Source of the DNA: Sediminibacillus massiliensis
Lineage (GTDB): Bacteria; Bacillota; Bacilli; Bacillales; Amphibacillaceae
Length of the DNA stretch: 64,000 nt
Reading direction: 5' to 3'
NCBI RefSeq assembly: GCF_900156915.1
Contig: NZ_LT732535.1
Coordinates: 327,120-391,119, forward strand
Shown here: piece after piece, positions 1-8,301 of the stretch
How positions within the stretch are numbered: position 1 is the first letter of the stretch
Layout: each line of letters opens with the position of its first letter
The notes under the pieces: model-generated
Databases searched by the model: none
What the model was told of the DNA's origin: nothing
What the model saw: the letters and a program-made list of their open reading frames with translations, nothing else
Translations under genes and position numbers: made by a program

Positions 1-314
1 GCTTTACTTGGTTTTTTATGTTTTGTCAAAGGGCTCTTTTTAGTGGCCTGGGAAAACGCTTTTTTGCTTGTAGTGTCTTCCTTGTACTTCATCTTAGATT
101 GTTTTACTGCTTTCTTATACTTCTTTAATTCGTTGGATGTCCTTTTTCTGAGGAAAAAGTAATGAACGACCCCGTATATAATGGCCCCTATTGCAACCAT
201 AATCAGAAGGTTTTTAAGAAGAGAAGCAGTGTCCGTAAACAACTGTGTTGCAAAACCCAATACTGCAAGACCGATAAGTACATAAACGAAGAGAGACAGT
301 TTATTGCGATACAT
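1..314 (-). CDS. SA1362/YqhP-type small membrane protein (partial, runs off left edge)
   Basis: The frame is open from an ATG at 314 to the window edge, giving about 104 visible codons, so the C-terminus is missing. A good ribosome binding site (AAAGGAGG) lies 7-8 bases before the ATG. The N-terminus (MYRNKLSLFVYVLIG) begins a first hydrophobic segment at about residues 6-22, a second lies at about 33-50, and then comes a strongly basic, Lys-rich cytoplasmic tail. This layout and the position next to yqhQ on the same strand match the SA1362/YqhP family, whose function is unknown. Assignment rests on synteny and topology rather than on any catalytic motif. Confidence 0.75.
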   Translation of the reverse strand, partial: MYRNKLSLFVYVLIGLAVLGFATQLFTDTASLLKNLLIMVAIGAIIYGVVHYFFLRKRTSNELKKYKKAVKQSKMKYKEDTTSKKAFSQATKKSPLTKHKKPSK

Positions 315-429
315 TCTTCCGTTCCTCCTTTCAGGATACAATATCTTAAAACAGCAAACACTAAATTCGTAGGTTTCATTAAGGAAGAAGAAATAATCGT
401 CTATGGAACCACATTTCCTAATGGCTCTA

Positions 430-1380
430 CTATATAGCTTTACTACCCTGTATACCACTTTTTTCAAACGTTTTATCATTTTCCAGCACTTTTTTGAACG
501 AGTGAATAGCAACATCTACTTGATCGTCTTCTGGTTCTTTAGTAGTAAGCAGCTGAAGCCACAGACCTGGATAACCAAGTACTTTCAAAACGGGAATGTT
601 TCTCACTTTATTGGTTATTTGCAAGACTTCGAAAGAAATTCCGATGACTACTGGTATGAGAAAAATCCGGTTTACGATCCTCCACCAGAGAGGGTCGGTT
701 GCGACAAACATATAAACAAATACACCTACGATAACAGTGAAAAGCATAAAACTGGAACCGCAGCGATAGTGCAAACGAGATTGTGATTGTACACCTTCAA
801 CTGTTAGCGGAACACCATTTTCGTAGGCATTGATTACTTTATGTTCAGCTCCATGGTACTGGAAAACCCTTTTGATCAGCGGCGTCAAAGAAACTACGTA
901 AATATAACCTAGTAAGAGCAGCAACTTAAAAAATCCTTCTAATAAGACCTGACCGGGTTTGCTTGAAATAAACGGTTCAAAGAAGTTTGCAACAATCGCA
1001 GGTGTGACAGTAAAAATCATTTTCCCGAAAAAGAAGGAAAGTACACCTACAGCCCCTATGCCGATAATAGTTGCGATTTTGGAAGAACTCTCTTCTTTTT
1101 TGATTTGCTCATCATCGTCGGGGTGCACATCGTACCTTTCGCTTGAAAAGTTGAGGTGTTTAACGCCGTTTGCGCTTGACTGCACGAGCGCCACCAGCCC
1201 TCTTACAAAAGGTATCTTCTTTAAACGTCTAGCTATATTTGATTCTTTCCGTTCTAATGAAAAATATTCAATGCTATTATCTTTTCTCCGTACAGCTGAG
1301 ACAAAACTGGTTTTACCTGCAAACATGACGCCCTCTATCAACGCCTGGCCGCCGTATGCCGTTTCCTTCTTTTTACTCAT
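430..1380 (-). CDS. yqhQ: YqhQ, DUF1385 polytopic membrane protein
   Basis: This is a 316-residue membrane protein of the DUF1385 family, whose biochemical role is not established. Family signatures visible are GGQALIEGVMF at residues 10-20, YHGAEHK at 175-181 and RCGSSF at 206-211. Hydrophobic segments lie at about 102-130, 145-168, 210-228 and 236-253. An acidic/charged loop near 83-100 precedes the first membrane segment. The ATG at 1380 follows a GGTGG-containing ribosome binding site. It is divergent from yqhR, and the yqhP-yqhQ-yqhR-aroQ order matches B. subtilis. The identification is secure and the function is unknown. Confidence 0.9.
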   Translation of the reverse strand: MSKKKETAYGGQALIEGVMFAGKTSFVSAVRRKDNSIEYFSLERKESNIARRLKKIPFVRGLVALVQSSANGVKHLNFSSERYDVHPDDDEQIKKEESSSKIATIIGIGAVGVLSFFFGKMIFTVTPAIVANFFEPFISSKPGQVLLEGFFKLLLLLGYIYVVSLTPLIKRVFQYHGAEHKVINAYENGVPLTVEGVQSQSRLHYRCGSSFMLFTVIVGVFVYMFVATDPLWWRIVNRIFLIPVVIGISFEVLQITNKVRNIPVLKVLGYPGLWLQLLTTKEPEDDQVDVAIHSFKKVLENDKTFEKSGIQGSKAI

Positions 1381-1517
1381 TGATCCACCAACCTCATGTC
1401 GTTTGTATACTCTATATTTTACTAGAAAAAGGGATTTTTAACTAGCGTCTAAGCAGAAGTTTTTATGGATGGAACAAAGCTTGTTTGGCCATTCTAACCA
1501 GTGGAGGTGTCAATATT

Positions 1518-2033
1518 ATGGGAAAACAACATTTAGAACAAAACAAACAAGAAAAACCTGTGTCGTTTTTCGGAAGAGCTTTGTTTACTGGCTTCATAGG
1601 AGGAGTGATATGGAGTTTTTTCGGTGCTGTTGCATCCTACTTCAACTTCGCTTCGGTTTCACCCGCTACTTTCATCCTGCGTTCCTGGCTGGATGCAGAC
1701 TGGACTGGCGGCTGGCGAGGTGAGCTTTTATCAATTTTCATCATTGGGCTGCTGTCTATATTGACTGCTGTCATTTTTTATGGTCTGGGAAAAAATATGG
1801 ATGGTGGAATTTGGCCAAGCGCGATATTCGGGTTGGCTTTGTGGTTTGTTATTTTTTATTTATTTCAGCCTATCTTTCCAAATATCCCGCACATGACTGA
1901 ACTGAACAGCAACACAGTTGTTACTACTATATGCCTGTACCTTCTTTATGGTACATTTATCGGTTACTCGATTGCCTATAATTATCAGGATATTCAAAAA
2001 GCCGATGGAAATAATTATTCAAAAAATAGATAA
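1518..2033 (+). CDS. yqhR: YqhR, conserved four-helix membrane protein
   Basis: A 171-residue protein of the YqhR family with unknown function. I place the start at the ATG at 1518 because a GGAGG motif lies about 8 bases upstream. An ATG at 1485 in the same frame has no ribosome binding site. After a short charged N-terminus (GKQHLEQNKQEK) there are four hydrophobic stretches, at about residues 20-40, 65-85, 94-110 and 130-148, so it is an integral membrane protein. It lies just upstream of aroQ, as yqhR does of yqhS in B. subtilis, which is the main reason for the name. Confidence 0.85.
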   Translation: MGKQHLEQNKQEKPVSFFGRALFTGFIGGVIWSFFGAVASYFNFASVSPATFILRSWLDADWTGGWRGELLSIFIIGLLSILTAVIFYGLGKNMDGGIWPSAIFGLALWFVIFYLFQPIFPNIPHMTELNSNTVVTTICLYLLYGTFIGYSIAYNYQDIQKADGNNYSKNR

Positions 2034-2087
2034 TTATGATAAACTTGATTTGTTGTATGTAAAAAAGGGAGAAACAAGGAGTGTAGA

Positions 2088-2534
2088 ATGCCGATGAATC
2101 GTTTATTGCTCCTCAATGGACCTAACCTGAACCGATTGGGAATTCGGGAGCCTTCCATCTATGGAACCGAAACTCTGAAGGATGTCGAAAGCAGTCTGAG
2201 GATGCTTTTAGAATCCCATGGATGGCAGCTTGATGCTTACCAGTCCAATCATGAAGGAGAATTAATTGATTCCCTTCATGGGGCGGAGGGGAAATATGAC
2301 GGAGTGATCTTTAATCCTGCTGCTTATACTCATACAAGTGTAGCTTTGAGGGATGCAATCAGTTCCATTTCAGTCCCGGTGATTGAAGTACATCTATCGA
2401 ACGTCCATGCGCGCGAGGAGTTCAGGCACACATCGATGCTGGCACCGGTATGCCGTGGACAAATTGTCGGATTGGGTACAACTGGATACCGTATAGCGGC
2501 TCTTACGTTCCTGGAAGAAAACAAGAAAGGATGA
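2088..2534 (+). CDS. aroQ: Type II 3-dehydroquinate dehydratase
   Basis: Catalyses dehydration of 3-dehydroquinate to 3-dehydroshikimate in the shikimate pathway; type II enzymes are cytosolic dodecamers. The 148-residue length is typical. Visible family motifs are LNGPNLNRLG near the N-terminus, the catalytic Tyr25 in the flexible lid loop (EPSIYG), NHEGELID at 54-61, NPAAYTHTSVALRDA from 76, and the catalytic His102 in EVHLSN. The ATG at 2088 has AAGGAG six bases upstream; an ATG two codons later is possible. The stop lies five bases before the start of the downstream peptidase gene, so the two are co-transcribed. Confidence 0.96.
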   Translation: MPMNRLLLLNGPNLNRLGIREPSIYGTETLKDVESSLRMLLESHGWQLDAYQSNHEGELIDSLHGAEGKYDGVIFNPAAYTHTSVALRDAISSISVPVIEVHLSNVHAREEFRHTSMLAPVCRGQIVGLGTTGYRIAALTFLEENKKG

Positions 2535-2539
2535 AAAAG

Positions 2540-3601
2540 ATGGGGAAATTGGAAAAATTGAGAGAATCCATAAAACAGAACAATGTAGATGCTCTGTTAA
2601 TTTCGAGCGGCCGTAACCGCCGCTATATAACTGGTTTCACCGGGACAGCGGGGGTTGCTTTGGTAAGTCTCGATAAAGCCATTTTCATCACTGATTTCCG
2701 CTACACCGAGCAGGCTAACGAACAAGTGGATGGATTCGAAATAATCGAACACAAACAGCCAATCGAACTTGAGATTGCCGATCAAGTGAAAAAAATCGGA
2801 GCAAAAACATTGGGTTTCGAAAAAAATGATCTTACATATGCCATATACGAAAGATATAGTCAAACAATAGAAGCCGAACTGGTGCCTGTAGGGGGCCTCA
2901 TTGAAAAACTGCGATTGATAAAATCGGAAGAAGAGATGAGTATCCTGCGAGATGCAGCAAAAATCGCCGACGCCGCTTTCGAGCATATCCTTACCTTTAT
3001 AAAACCGGGAGTAAGAGAAATTGAGGTTTCCAATGAACTTGAATTTTTCATGAGAAAACAGGGGGCAACTTCCTCCAGTTTCGATATCATCGTTGCCTCC
3101 GGCCTTCGTTCAGCCTTGCCGCATGGAGTGGCATCCTCTAAGAAGATACAAGCTGGAGAACTGGTCACGATGGACTTTGGAGCTTTGTACAAGGGCTATG
3201 CTTCTGATATTACCCGGACAGTCGCTGTCGGAGAAATTTCCGATGAATTGAAAACAATCTATGATACTGTTTTGGAAGCTCAATTGAAAGGAATGGAAGG
3301 AATAAAAGCTGGTATCACCGGGAAAGAGGCCGATGCTTTGACAAGAGATCATATCGAGTCGAAGGGATATGGACAATATTTCGGCCATTCTACCGGACAT
3401 GGTATTGGCCTGGATGTACATGAAGGGCCTATGCTTTCTTATCGATCCGACCAAAAGCTTGAAGCTGGAATGGTCGTCACTGTTGAACCGGGCATCTATG
3501 TCCCTGATACGGGTGGCTGCAGAATCGAAGACGATACTTTGGTTACAGAGCAAGGCAACGAGTCGTTGACATTTGCACCGAAAGAACTAATCACTTTATA
3601 G
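2540..3601 (+). CDS. yqhT: Xaa-Pro aminopeptidase (M24B), YqhT-like
   Basis: A 353-residue M24 metallopeptidase that removes an N-terminal residue preceding proline; cytosolic. An N-terminal creatinase-like domain occupies about 1-130 and the pita-bread catalytic domain follows. The metal ligands are recognisable: two Asp in MDFGALYKGYASDITRT, His in the GHSTGHGIGLDVHEGP loop, Glu in VTVEPGIY and Glu in RIEDD near the end. The frame is open further upstream, but the ATG at 2540 has AAAGG nine bases upstream and gives exactly the length of the B. subtilis homologue. It follows aroQ almost without a gap and precedes efp. Confidence 0.94.
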   Translation: MGKLEKLRESIKQNNVDALLISSGRNRRYITGFTGTAGVALVSLDKAIFITDFRYTEQANEQVDGFEIIEHKQPIELEIADQVKKIGAKTLGFEKNDLTYAIYERYSQTIEAELVPVGGLIEKLRLIKSEEEMSILRDAAKIADAAFEHILTFIKPGVREIEVSNELEFFMRKQGATSSSFDIIVASGLRSALPHGVASSKKIQAGELVTMDFGALYKGYASDITRTVAVGEISDELKTIYDTVLEAQLKGMEGIKAGITGKEADALTRDHIESKGYGQYFGHSTGHGIGLDVHEGPMLSYRSDQKLEAGMVVTVEPGIYVPDTGGCRIEDDTLVTEQGNESLTFAPKELITL

Positions 3602-3625
3602 TAAGGGAACAAGGAGGAAATAGAA

Positions 3626-4186
3626 ATGATTTCAGTAAATGACTTTAGGACCGGATTGACAATAGAAGTGGATAACGGTATCTGGCAGGTTATTGACTTT
3701 CAACATGTAAAGCCAGGAAAAGGTGCAGCATTTGTTCGCTCAAAACTCCGTAATTTGCGGAATGGAAGTATTCAGGAAAAAACGTTCAGGGCCGGAGAAA
3801 AAGTAAATCGTGCCCATATCGAGAATAATAAAATGCAGTACCTTTATTCTTCGGGAACAACTCACACATTCATGGACACCAACACTTATGAACAACTGGA
3901 GCTGCAGACAAGCCAGATTGAAAACGAGTTAAAATTCTTAAAAGAGAATATGGAAGTAAGTATTATGACATACCAAGGAGAGACAATTGGAGTTTCTCTG
4001 CCGAATAATGTGGAACTGACGGTGACTGAAACAGAACCTGGAGTTAAAGGTGACACCGCAAGCGGTGGTACAAAGCCTGCTACTTTGGAAACAGGTTTAA
4101 TCGTTCAAGTGCCTTTCTTTGTCAATGAAGGCGACGTACTTGTCATTAATACAAGTGACGGAAAATATGTTTCGCGTGCCAACTGA
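3626..4186 (+). CDS. efp: Translation elongation factor P
   Basis: EF-P binds ribosomes stalled at polyproline stretches and promotes peptide bond formation. The 186-residue protein has the KOW-like N-domain and two OB domains. Lys32, in the loop [10 protein letters not shown], is the residue that is post-translationally modified in Bacillus. The C-terminal [20 protein letters not shown] is the family signature. The start follows a very strong ribosome binding site (AAGGAGG) and lies 24 bases after the peptidase stop, so it closes the aroQ-peptidase-efp transcription unit. A strong terminator follows at once. Confidence 0.97.
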   Translation: MISVNDFRTGLTIEVDNGIWQVIDFQHVKPGKGAAFVRSKLRNLRNGSIQEKTFRAGEKVNRAHIENNKMQYLYSSGTTHTFMDTNTYEQLELQTSQIENELKFLKENMEVSIMTYQGETIGVSLPNNVELTVTETEPGVKGDTASGGTKPATLETGLIVQVPFFVNEGDVLVINTSDGKYVSRAN

Positions 4187-4197
4187 TGGCAGTTTGG

Positions 4198-4235
4198 AAA
4201 AAGCCGGACCCAAGAATGGGTCCGGCTTTTTTTTT
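4198..4235 (+). terminator. Rho-independent terminator after efp
   Basis: A perfect hairpin with 14-base arms (AAAAAGCCGGACCC and its complement) and a six-base loop (AAGAAT), followed by a T tract. It separates efp from the spoIIIA operon. Confidence 0.95.
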
Positions 4236-4289
4236 GTGCTCTTTAATAGCTCCTATTGAATAATGAATCAACTGGAAAGGGCTGTTTAG

Positions 4290-4317
4290 TCATAAACAGG
4301 ACAAGCGGGCATACATT
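4290..4317 (+). promoter_or_regulatory. Sigma-E-type promoter of the spoIIIA operon
   Basis: A perfect -10 element CATACATT at 4310-4317 matches the sigma-E consensus. A plausible -35 (TCATAAA, 4290-4296) lies 13 bases upstream. The element sits 50 bases before spoIIIAA in the only gap ahead of the operon. spoIIIA is known to be mother-cell (sigma-E) expressed in B. subtilis, which agrees. Confidence 0.75.
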
Positions 4318-4366
4318 GTTGTTAAGGGCCAAGCATTAAGTTTAGAACAAAGTGGGGGACATGGTA

Positions 4367-5341
4367 GTGGAAGAAATAATAAAGCTTTTCCCTAATCCTA
4401 TAAACAAGTTGATCATTCACGAAATTGGTAATCGCTGGACAAGCCTCCAGGAAATTCGATTCAGGATATCACGGCCGGTTGAATTGATTTTTGACAGCGG
4501 GATAGAGTGGATCAATAGACTTTATCCTACAGAAGACGATGGGATCCACCTGTTAAATCAGTTGAGTCAATTTTCTTTATACAGATTGGAAGAGGAATTG
4601 CGGGAGGGGTTTATAACCATCGAAGGCGGGCACCGAATAGGCCTGTCGGGAAGGGTCAATACGGAGAATGGCTGTGTCAAAGCTATCAAAAATATCTCAT
4701 CTTTCAACATCAGAATTGCAAAGGAAAAGATAGGTGCAGCCAGATCTGTCATTCCTTTCTTGTATGATGAGGGCTATCAAAACACATTGATAATTGGCCC
4801 TCCGCAAAGCGGTAAGACAACGTTGCTGCGGGATACCACCCGCCTAATATCAAGTGGATGGGGGAAAGTACTTGCGCAGAAAACAGGAGTGATAGATGAA
4901 AGATCCGAGATAGGCGGCAGTATAAGAGGAATACCTCAGCATGATCTCGGTATCAGGACAGATTTACTTGATGCGTGCCCGAAAGCAGAGGGCATGATGA
5001 TGATGATTCGCTCGATGTCTCCTGAAGTGTTGGTAGTAGATGAAATTGGAGGCGAAGAAGATGTCAAGGCATTGATGGAAGCCGTCCATGCCGGAGTTCA
5101 AGTCATATGTACTGTACACGGCCATACTTTAGATGAAATAAGAAGAAGGCCATCCTTCCTGCCGCTTTTTCAACAACAGACCTTCCGGAGGTTCATTGTG
5201 CTCGAAAGACATTCGGCAGGTATTGTCAGACAGGTGCTGAACAATACTGGCGAGAACATATACAGGAAACCAGGGAGTGGAAAAGATGAAGTGGATTGGG
5301 GCTATGATTCTTCTTATAGCTACAAGCTGGGCAGGGATTGA
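4367..5341 (+). CDS. spoIIIAA: Stage III sporulation protein AA, ATPase of the SpoIIIA-SpoIIQ channel
   Basis: A cytoplasmic secretion-type ATPase thought to power the SpoIIIA-SpoIIQ complex joining mother cell and forespore. Walker A (GPPQSGKT) lies about residues 144-151, and the acidic strand VLVVDEIGGEED is Walker B. I prefer the GTG at 4367, which lies eight bases after a G-rich ribosome binding site; an in-frame ATG at 4361 and GTG at 4352 are alternatives. The reading frame continues 56 bases into spoIIIAB, giving a poorly conserved tail. It is the first gene of the eight-gene operon. Confidence 0.95.
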   Translation: MEEIIKLFPNPINKLIIHEIGNRWTSLQEIRFRISRPVELIFDSGIEWINRLYPTEDDGIHLLNQLSQFSLYRLEEELREGFITIEGGHRIGLSGRVNTENGCVKAIKNISSFNIRIAKEKIGAARSVIPFLYDEGYQNTLIIGPPQSGKTTLLRDTTRLISSGWGKVLAQKTGVIDERSEIGGSIRGIPQHDLGIRTDLLDACPKAEGMMMMIRSMSPEVLVVDEIGGEEDVKALMEAVHAGVQVICTVHGHTLDEIRRRPSFLPLFQQQTFRRFIVLERHSAGIVRQVLNNTGENIYRKPGSGKDEVDWGYDSSYSYKLGRD

Positions 5342-5798
5342 ATTTGCAAAAAAGCTGACAGACCGCCCGAAACAAATCCGCCAATTAAAAAATGCCCTGC
5401 AGGTAATGGAAGCGGAGATTCTATACAGTCATGCCACCATAGCCGAAGCTTGTATATCCGTTGCCCGTCAGCTCCCAAGACCCGTCTCTGAATTCTTTGA
5501 GAAAGTGGGCGTGGAGCTCGGTAAGAGAAATAGAGACCTGTATGAAATCTGGGTTGAAAACCTGGATGATATCTGGCAGTTTGTCTCGTTGCGGGAGAAT
5601 GAGAAGGAAATACTGCGTCAGTTTGGCAGAACGTTGGGTCAGCACGATTTTATCCAGCAACAGAAACATATCCAGCTGGCCTTGTCGCATCTTGAAAGAG
5701 AACTGCAAGAAGCACTGGAACAACAGAACAGATACAGCAAAATGGTAAAGAGTCTTGGTTTTTTGACCGGTTTATTGCTGGTATTGCTTTTGATTTAG
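5286..5798 (+). CDS. spoIIIAB: Stage III sporulation protein AB
   Basis: A 170-residue inner-membrane component of the mother cell-forespore channel, with a GspF-like fold predicted for the family. A hydrophobic N-terminal segment (MKWIGAMILLIATSWAG) and a C-terminal one (about 153-169) flank a soluble, largely helical domain. The ATG at 5286 has AGGGAG eight bases upstream; a GTG nine bases earlier is in frame. It overlaps the 3' end of spoIIIAA by 56 bases, suggesting translational coupling. It is required for sporulation in B. subtilis. Confidence 0.95.
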   Translation: MKWIGAMILLIATSWAGIEFAKKLTDRPKQIRQLKNALQVMEAEILYSHATIAEACISVARQLPRPVSEFFEKVGVELGKRNRDLYEIWVENLDDIWQFVSLRENEKEILRQFGRTLGQHDFIQQQKHIQLALSHLERELQEALEQQNRYSKMVKSLGFLTGLLLVLLLI

Positions 5799-5819
5799 AA
5801 AGGAAAGGAGCAATATATC

Positions 5820-6026
5820 ATGTTAGACGATGCTTCTATATTATTTCAGATTGCAGGAATAGGGATTATCGTTGCCATGATCCATACCATCTTGAAACAA
5901 ATGGGCAAAGAAGAAATTGCGCAGTTTGCTACTCTTGTGGGTTTTATCATCGTATTGATCGTAGTCATTGACGAGATATCAGATTTGTTTCAGCAAATAA
6001 AATCTGTCTTCCTGTTCCAAGGATAG
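5820..6026 (+). CDS. spoIIIAC: Stage III sporulation protein AC
   Basis: A 68-residue protein, exactly the B. subtilis length, with two membrane segments at about residues 7-25 and 38-57. The ending IKSVFLFQG is nearly identical to the known SpoIIIAC C-terminus. It is an integral part of the feeding-tube channel. The ATG is preceded by AAAGGAG. It lies 21 bases after spoIIIAB and five bases before spoIIIAD. Confidence 0.96.
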   Translation: MLDDASILFQIAGIGIIVAMIHTILKQMGKEEIAQFATLVGFIIVLIVVIDEISDLFQQIKSVFLFQG

Positions 6027-6031
6027 ATTAA

Positions 6032-6421
6032 ATGGAAATATTTCAAGTTGTAAGCCTGGGGTTAGTGGCAAGCCTTCTGTTCATCGTCCTGAAGGATCAG
6101 AAAGCTTCTCTGGCATTTCTTCTGATTTTAGTTACTGGCATCATTATTTTTCTCACTATTGTTCCGAAAATAGCAGAAGTGTTTGCATTGATCGAGAATA
6201 TAGGACAGAAAGCGAACGTTAATGGTATCTATATAGAAACAATTCTAAAAATTATCGGAATTGCTTATATTGCCGATTTCGGGGCTCACCTTACAAGAGA
6301 TGCCGGTTTGAATTCAGTTGCTGCCAAAATAGAACTCGCAGGTAAAGTGTTTATATTAGTGTTGGCTGTTCCAATTCTCACAGCAGTGATTGAAACCATC
6401 CTGGGGTTTTTACCGGTTTAG
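6032..6421 (+). CDS. spoIIIAD: Stage III sporulation protein AD
   Basis: A 129-residue, four-segment membrane protein of the SpoIIIAC/AD family. Family members form the membrane base of the SpoIIIA channel. Hydrophobic runs lie near residues 4-20, 27-47, 67-84 and 103-127. The segment GIYIETILKIIGIAYIADFG resembles the second half of SpoIIIAC, consistent with their shared family. The ATG at 6032 has AAGGATAG upstream. Confidence 0.95.
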   Translation: MEIFQVVSLGLVASLLFIVLKDQKASLAFLLILVTGIIIFLTIVPKIAEVFALIENIGQKANVNGIYIETILKIIGIAYIADFGAHLTRDAGLNSVAAKIELAGKVFILVLAVPILTAVIETILGFLPV

Positions 6422-6439
6422 CCAATAAAGAGGCGGGAG

Positions 6440-7675
6440 ATGTCTATGGTCTGTGTAACAAAAAAAGCTGTTTTTCTACTGACCATCCTCCTTTTTGTCG
6501 CTGTCATCCCATATTCCGTCGATGCAACCATCAACCCGGACATCGGCGCTGACATAAATCCGGATACTGACCAAGAGTTAAGTCCGGAAGAAGAACTCGA
6601 GTTGGATACTTTCCAATCCATTTCTTTCGACGAAGTGAGAGAATATTGGGATTTGCTGGTCGATGAGTATGGAGGGTACTTGCCAGGAATAGAAAAATCG
6701 ACTTTCTTTGAATTTGTGAAAAACCAAAATTCCCTTTCATTAAAAGACTGGGCAACTGGACTTATAAAATACTTGTTTCATGAAGTAGTCATGAATGGAA
6801 AGTTGTTGGGGATGCTCATCATGCTGACACTTTTTTGTGTCATTCTTCAAACATTGCAGTCTTCTTTCGAAAACCAGAACATCAGCAAGATCGCTTATGC
6901 AATAGTATATCTGGTCCTTATAGTCCTCGCACTGAACAGTTTTCACCTAGCAGCTTCCTATGCCAAAGAAGCGATTGAAACAATGAGTAGTTTCATGGTT
7001 GCACTGTTGCCATTGTTGCTAGGACTGATGGCATCTTTCGGCAGCGTGGCATCTGTGTCTTTTTTCCATCCGATGGTGATTTTTCTGATCCATATAAGTG
7101 TCTTGCTTATTTCGACGGTCGTGCTCCCCCTATTCTTTTTATCTGCATTGCTTTCCATAGTCAGTACGCTGAATGAAAATTATAAAGCGACACAACTGGC
7201 CGATTTATTAAAAAATACCGGAATCGGATTGTTGGGGGTTTTTCTTACCGCCTTTCTCGGCGTGATTTCTGTTCAAGGAGCGACAAGTGCCATCCAGGAC
7301 GGAGTTGCTATGAAGACAGCCAAATTTGTCACAGGCAATTTTATTCCCGTGGTGGGCAGGATGTTTACAGATGCAGCTGACACTGTGTTAAGTGCATCCT
7401 TATTGCTCAAAAACGCCGTAGGCCTTGTCGGTGTGATCATGATACTTGGATTGGCTATTTTTCCTGCTGTGAAGGTTTTTGTCATCGCAATTATTTATAA
7501 GTTGGCTTCAGCTCTTTTGCAGCCGATCGGGGAAGGACCGGTCATTACTTGTATGGATACGATCAGTAAACACATAATTTACATCTTTGCGGCACTTTTG
7601 ATCGTCACCTTGATGTTCTTTTTAGCGATTGTGATATTAGTTGCCTCCAGTAATTTAACCGTAATGCTTAGATGA
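6440..7675 (+). CDS. spoIIIAE: Stage III sporulation protein AE
   Basis: A 411-residue polytopic membrane protein and the largest membrane component of the channel. It has an N-terminal signal-like hydrophobic segment (about 9-28), then an acidic extracytoplasmic stretch (about 30-80) rich in Asp and Glu. At least six hydrophobic segments lie between about 115 and 410. GAG-rich sequence precedes two near-adjacent ATG codons (6440 and 6446); I use the first. It lies 18 bases after spoIIIAD and is followed by a strong ribosome binding site serving spoIIIAF. Confidence 0.95.
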   Translation: MSMVCVTKKAVFLLTILLFVAVIPYSVDATINPDIGADINPDTDQELSPEEELELDTFQSISFDEVREYWDLLVDEYGGYLPGIEKSTFFEFVKNQNSLSLKDWATGLIKYLFHEVVMNGKLLGMLIMLTLFCVILQTLQSSFENQNISKIAYAIVYLVLIVLALNSFHLAASYAKEAIETMSSFMVALLPLLLGLMASFGSVASVSFFHPMVIFLIHISVLLISTVVLPLFFLSALLSIVSTLNENYKATQLADLLKNTGIGLLGVFLTAFLGVISVQGATSAIQDGVAMKTAKFVTGNFIPVVGRMFTDAADTVLSASLLLKNAVGLVGVIMILGLAIFPAVKVFVIAIIYKLASALLQPIGEGPVITCMDTISKHIIYIFAALLIVTLMFFLAIVILVASSNLTVMLR

Positions 7676-7691
7676 ACAGGAGGGGATTCTA

Positions 7692-8300
7692 ATAGGACTT
7701 CTGACGGAATGGATAGCTCAAATCATCTTATTCCTTTTACTTGCAATGTTAATCGATCTTATTCTTCCGAATTCCTCTATGAAAAAGTACATCAAGGTAG
7801 TTGTCGGGCTATTATTGATTTTGATTTTTCTTCAACCATTGTTCCATTTGTTCCGATCGGATTTTGAAACATACCTTAACAACGCAATTCCTGCATTGGA
7901 AGCGGAAATGAGTGATCAACAAATGAAAAATTCCATCGAATCAAAGAAAAGTGAAATAGAAGACTCTCAGCGTGCATATATTTTAGAACAAATGGTTGTC
8001 CAAATGAAACAACAAGTGGAAGAAGGACTAAGTAAACAATACGGAGTCCAGATAAACGATATTGTTTTTTCTTTTCAAGAAGGAAGTGAACTGACCTTTG
8101 AAACGCTGGAAACTGTCGATGTTGTATTGGAAGCATCCCCCTTGCGCACGAACAAGGGGGAAGTGAAAGAAATTGTAATTGATACTGAACAAGACGTCCA
8201 AAATCTAAGGAATCAGGAAACAGATCAGATTCAAAAATATCTTTATGAGTCCTGGCAGCTCGAGAACCAGAATCTGAAAGTTCACTGGGAGGGGGAATAG
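7692..8300 (+). CDS. spoIIIAF: Stage III sporulation protein AF, apparent AUA start
   Basis: SpoIIIAF has two N-terminal membrane segments and a ring-building extracytoplasmic domain. The frame encodes GLLTEWIAQIILFLL, which lines up with the known N-terminus of SpoIIIAF, but the codon where Met should be is ATA at 7692. It stands exactly six bases after a strong ribosome binding site (AGGAGGGG, 7678-7685). The first ATG in frame is 7746, which would delete the first membrane segment. ATT at 7686 abuts the ribosome binding site. I therefore call 7692 as a non-standard AUA start (202 residues), inferred from spacing and homology. Sequencing error is the alternative. Confidence 0.85.
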   Translation: MGLLTEWIAQIILFLLLAMLIDLILPNSSMKKYIKVVVGLLLILIFLQPLFHLFRSDFETYLNNAIPALEAEMSDQQMKNSIESKKSEIEDSQRAYILEQMVVQMKQQVEEGLSKQYGVQINDIVFSFQEGSELTFETLETVDVVLEASPLRTNKGEVKEIVIDTEQDVQNLRNQETDQIQKYLYESWQLENQNLKVHWEGE

Positions 8301-8301
8301 A

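Noticed and set aside
430-786. Plus-strand frame antisense to yqhQ
   Set aside because: yqhQ on the minus strand is fully supported by family motifs; the plus frame has no domain or ribosome binding site.
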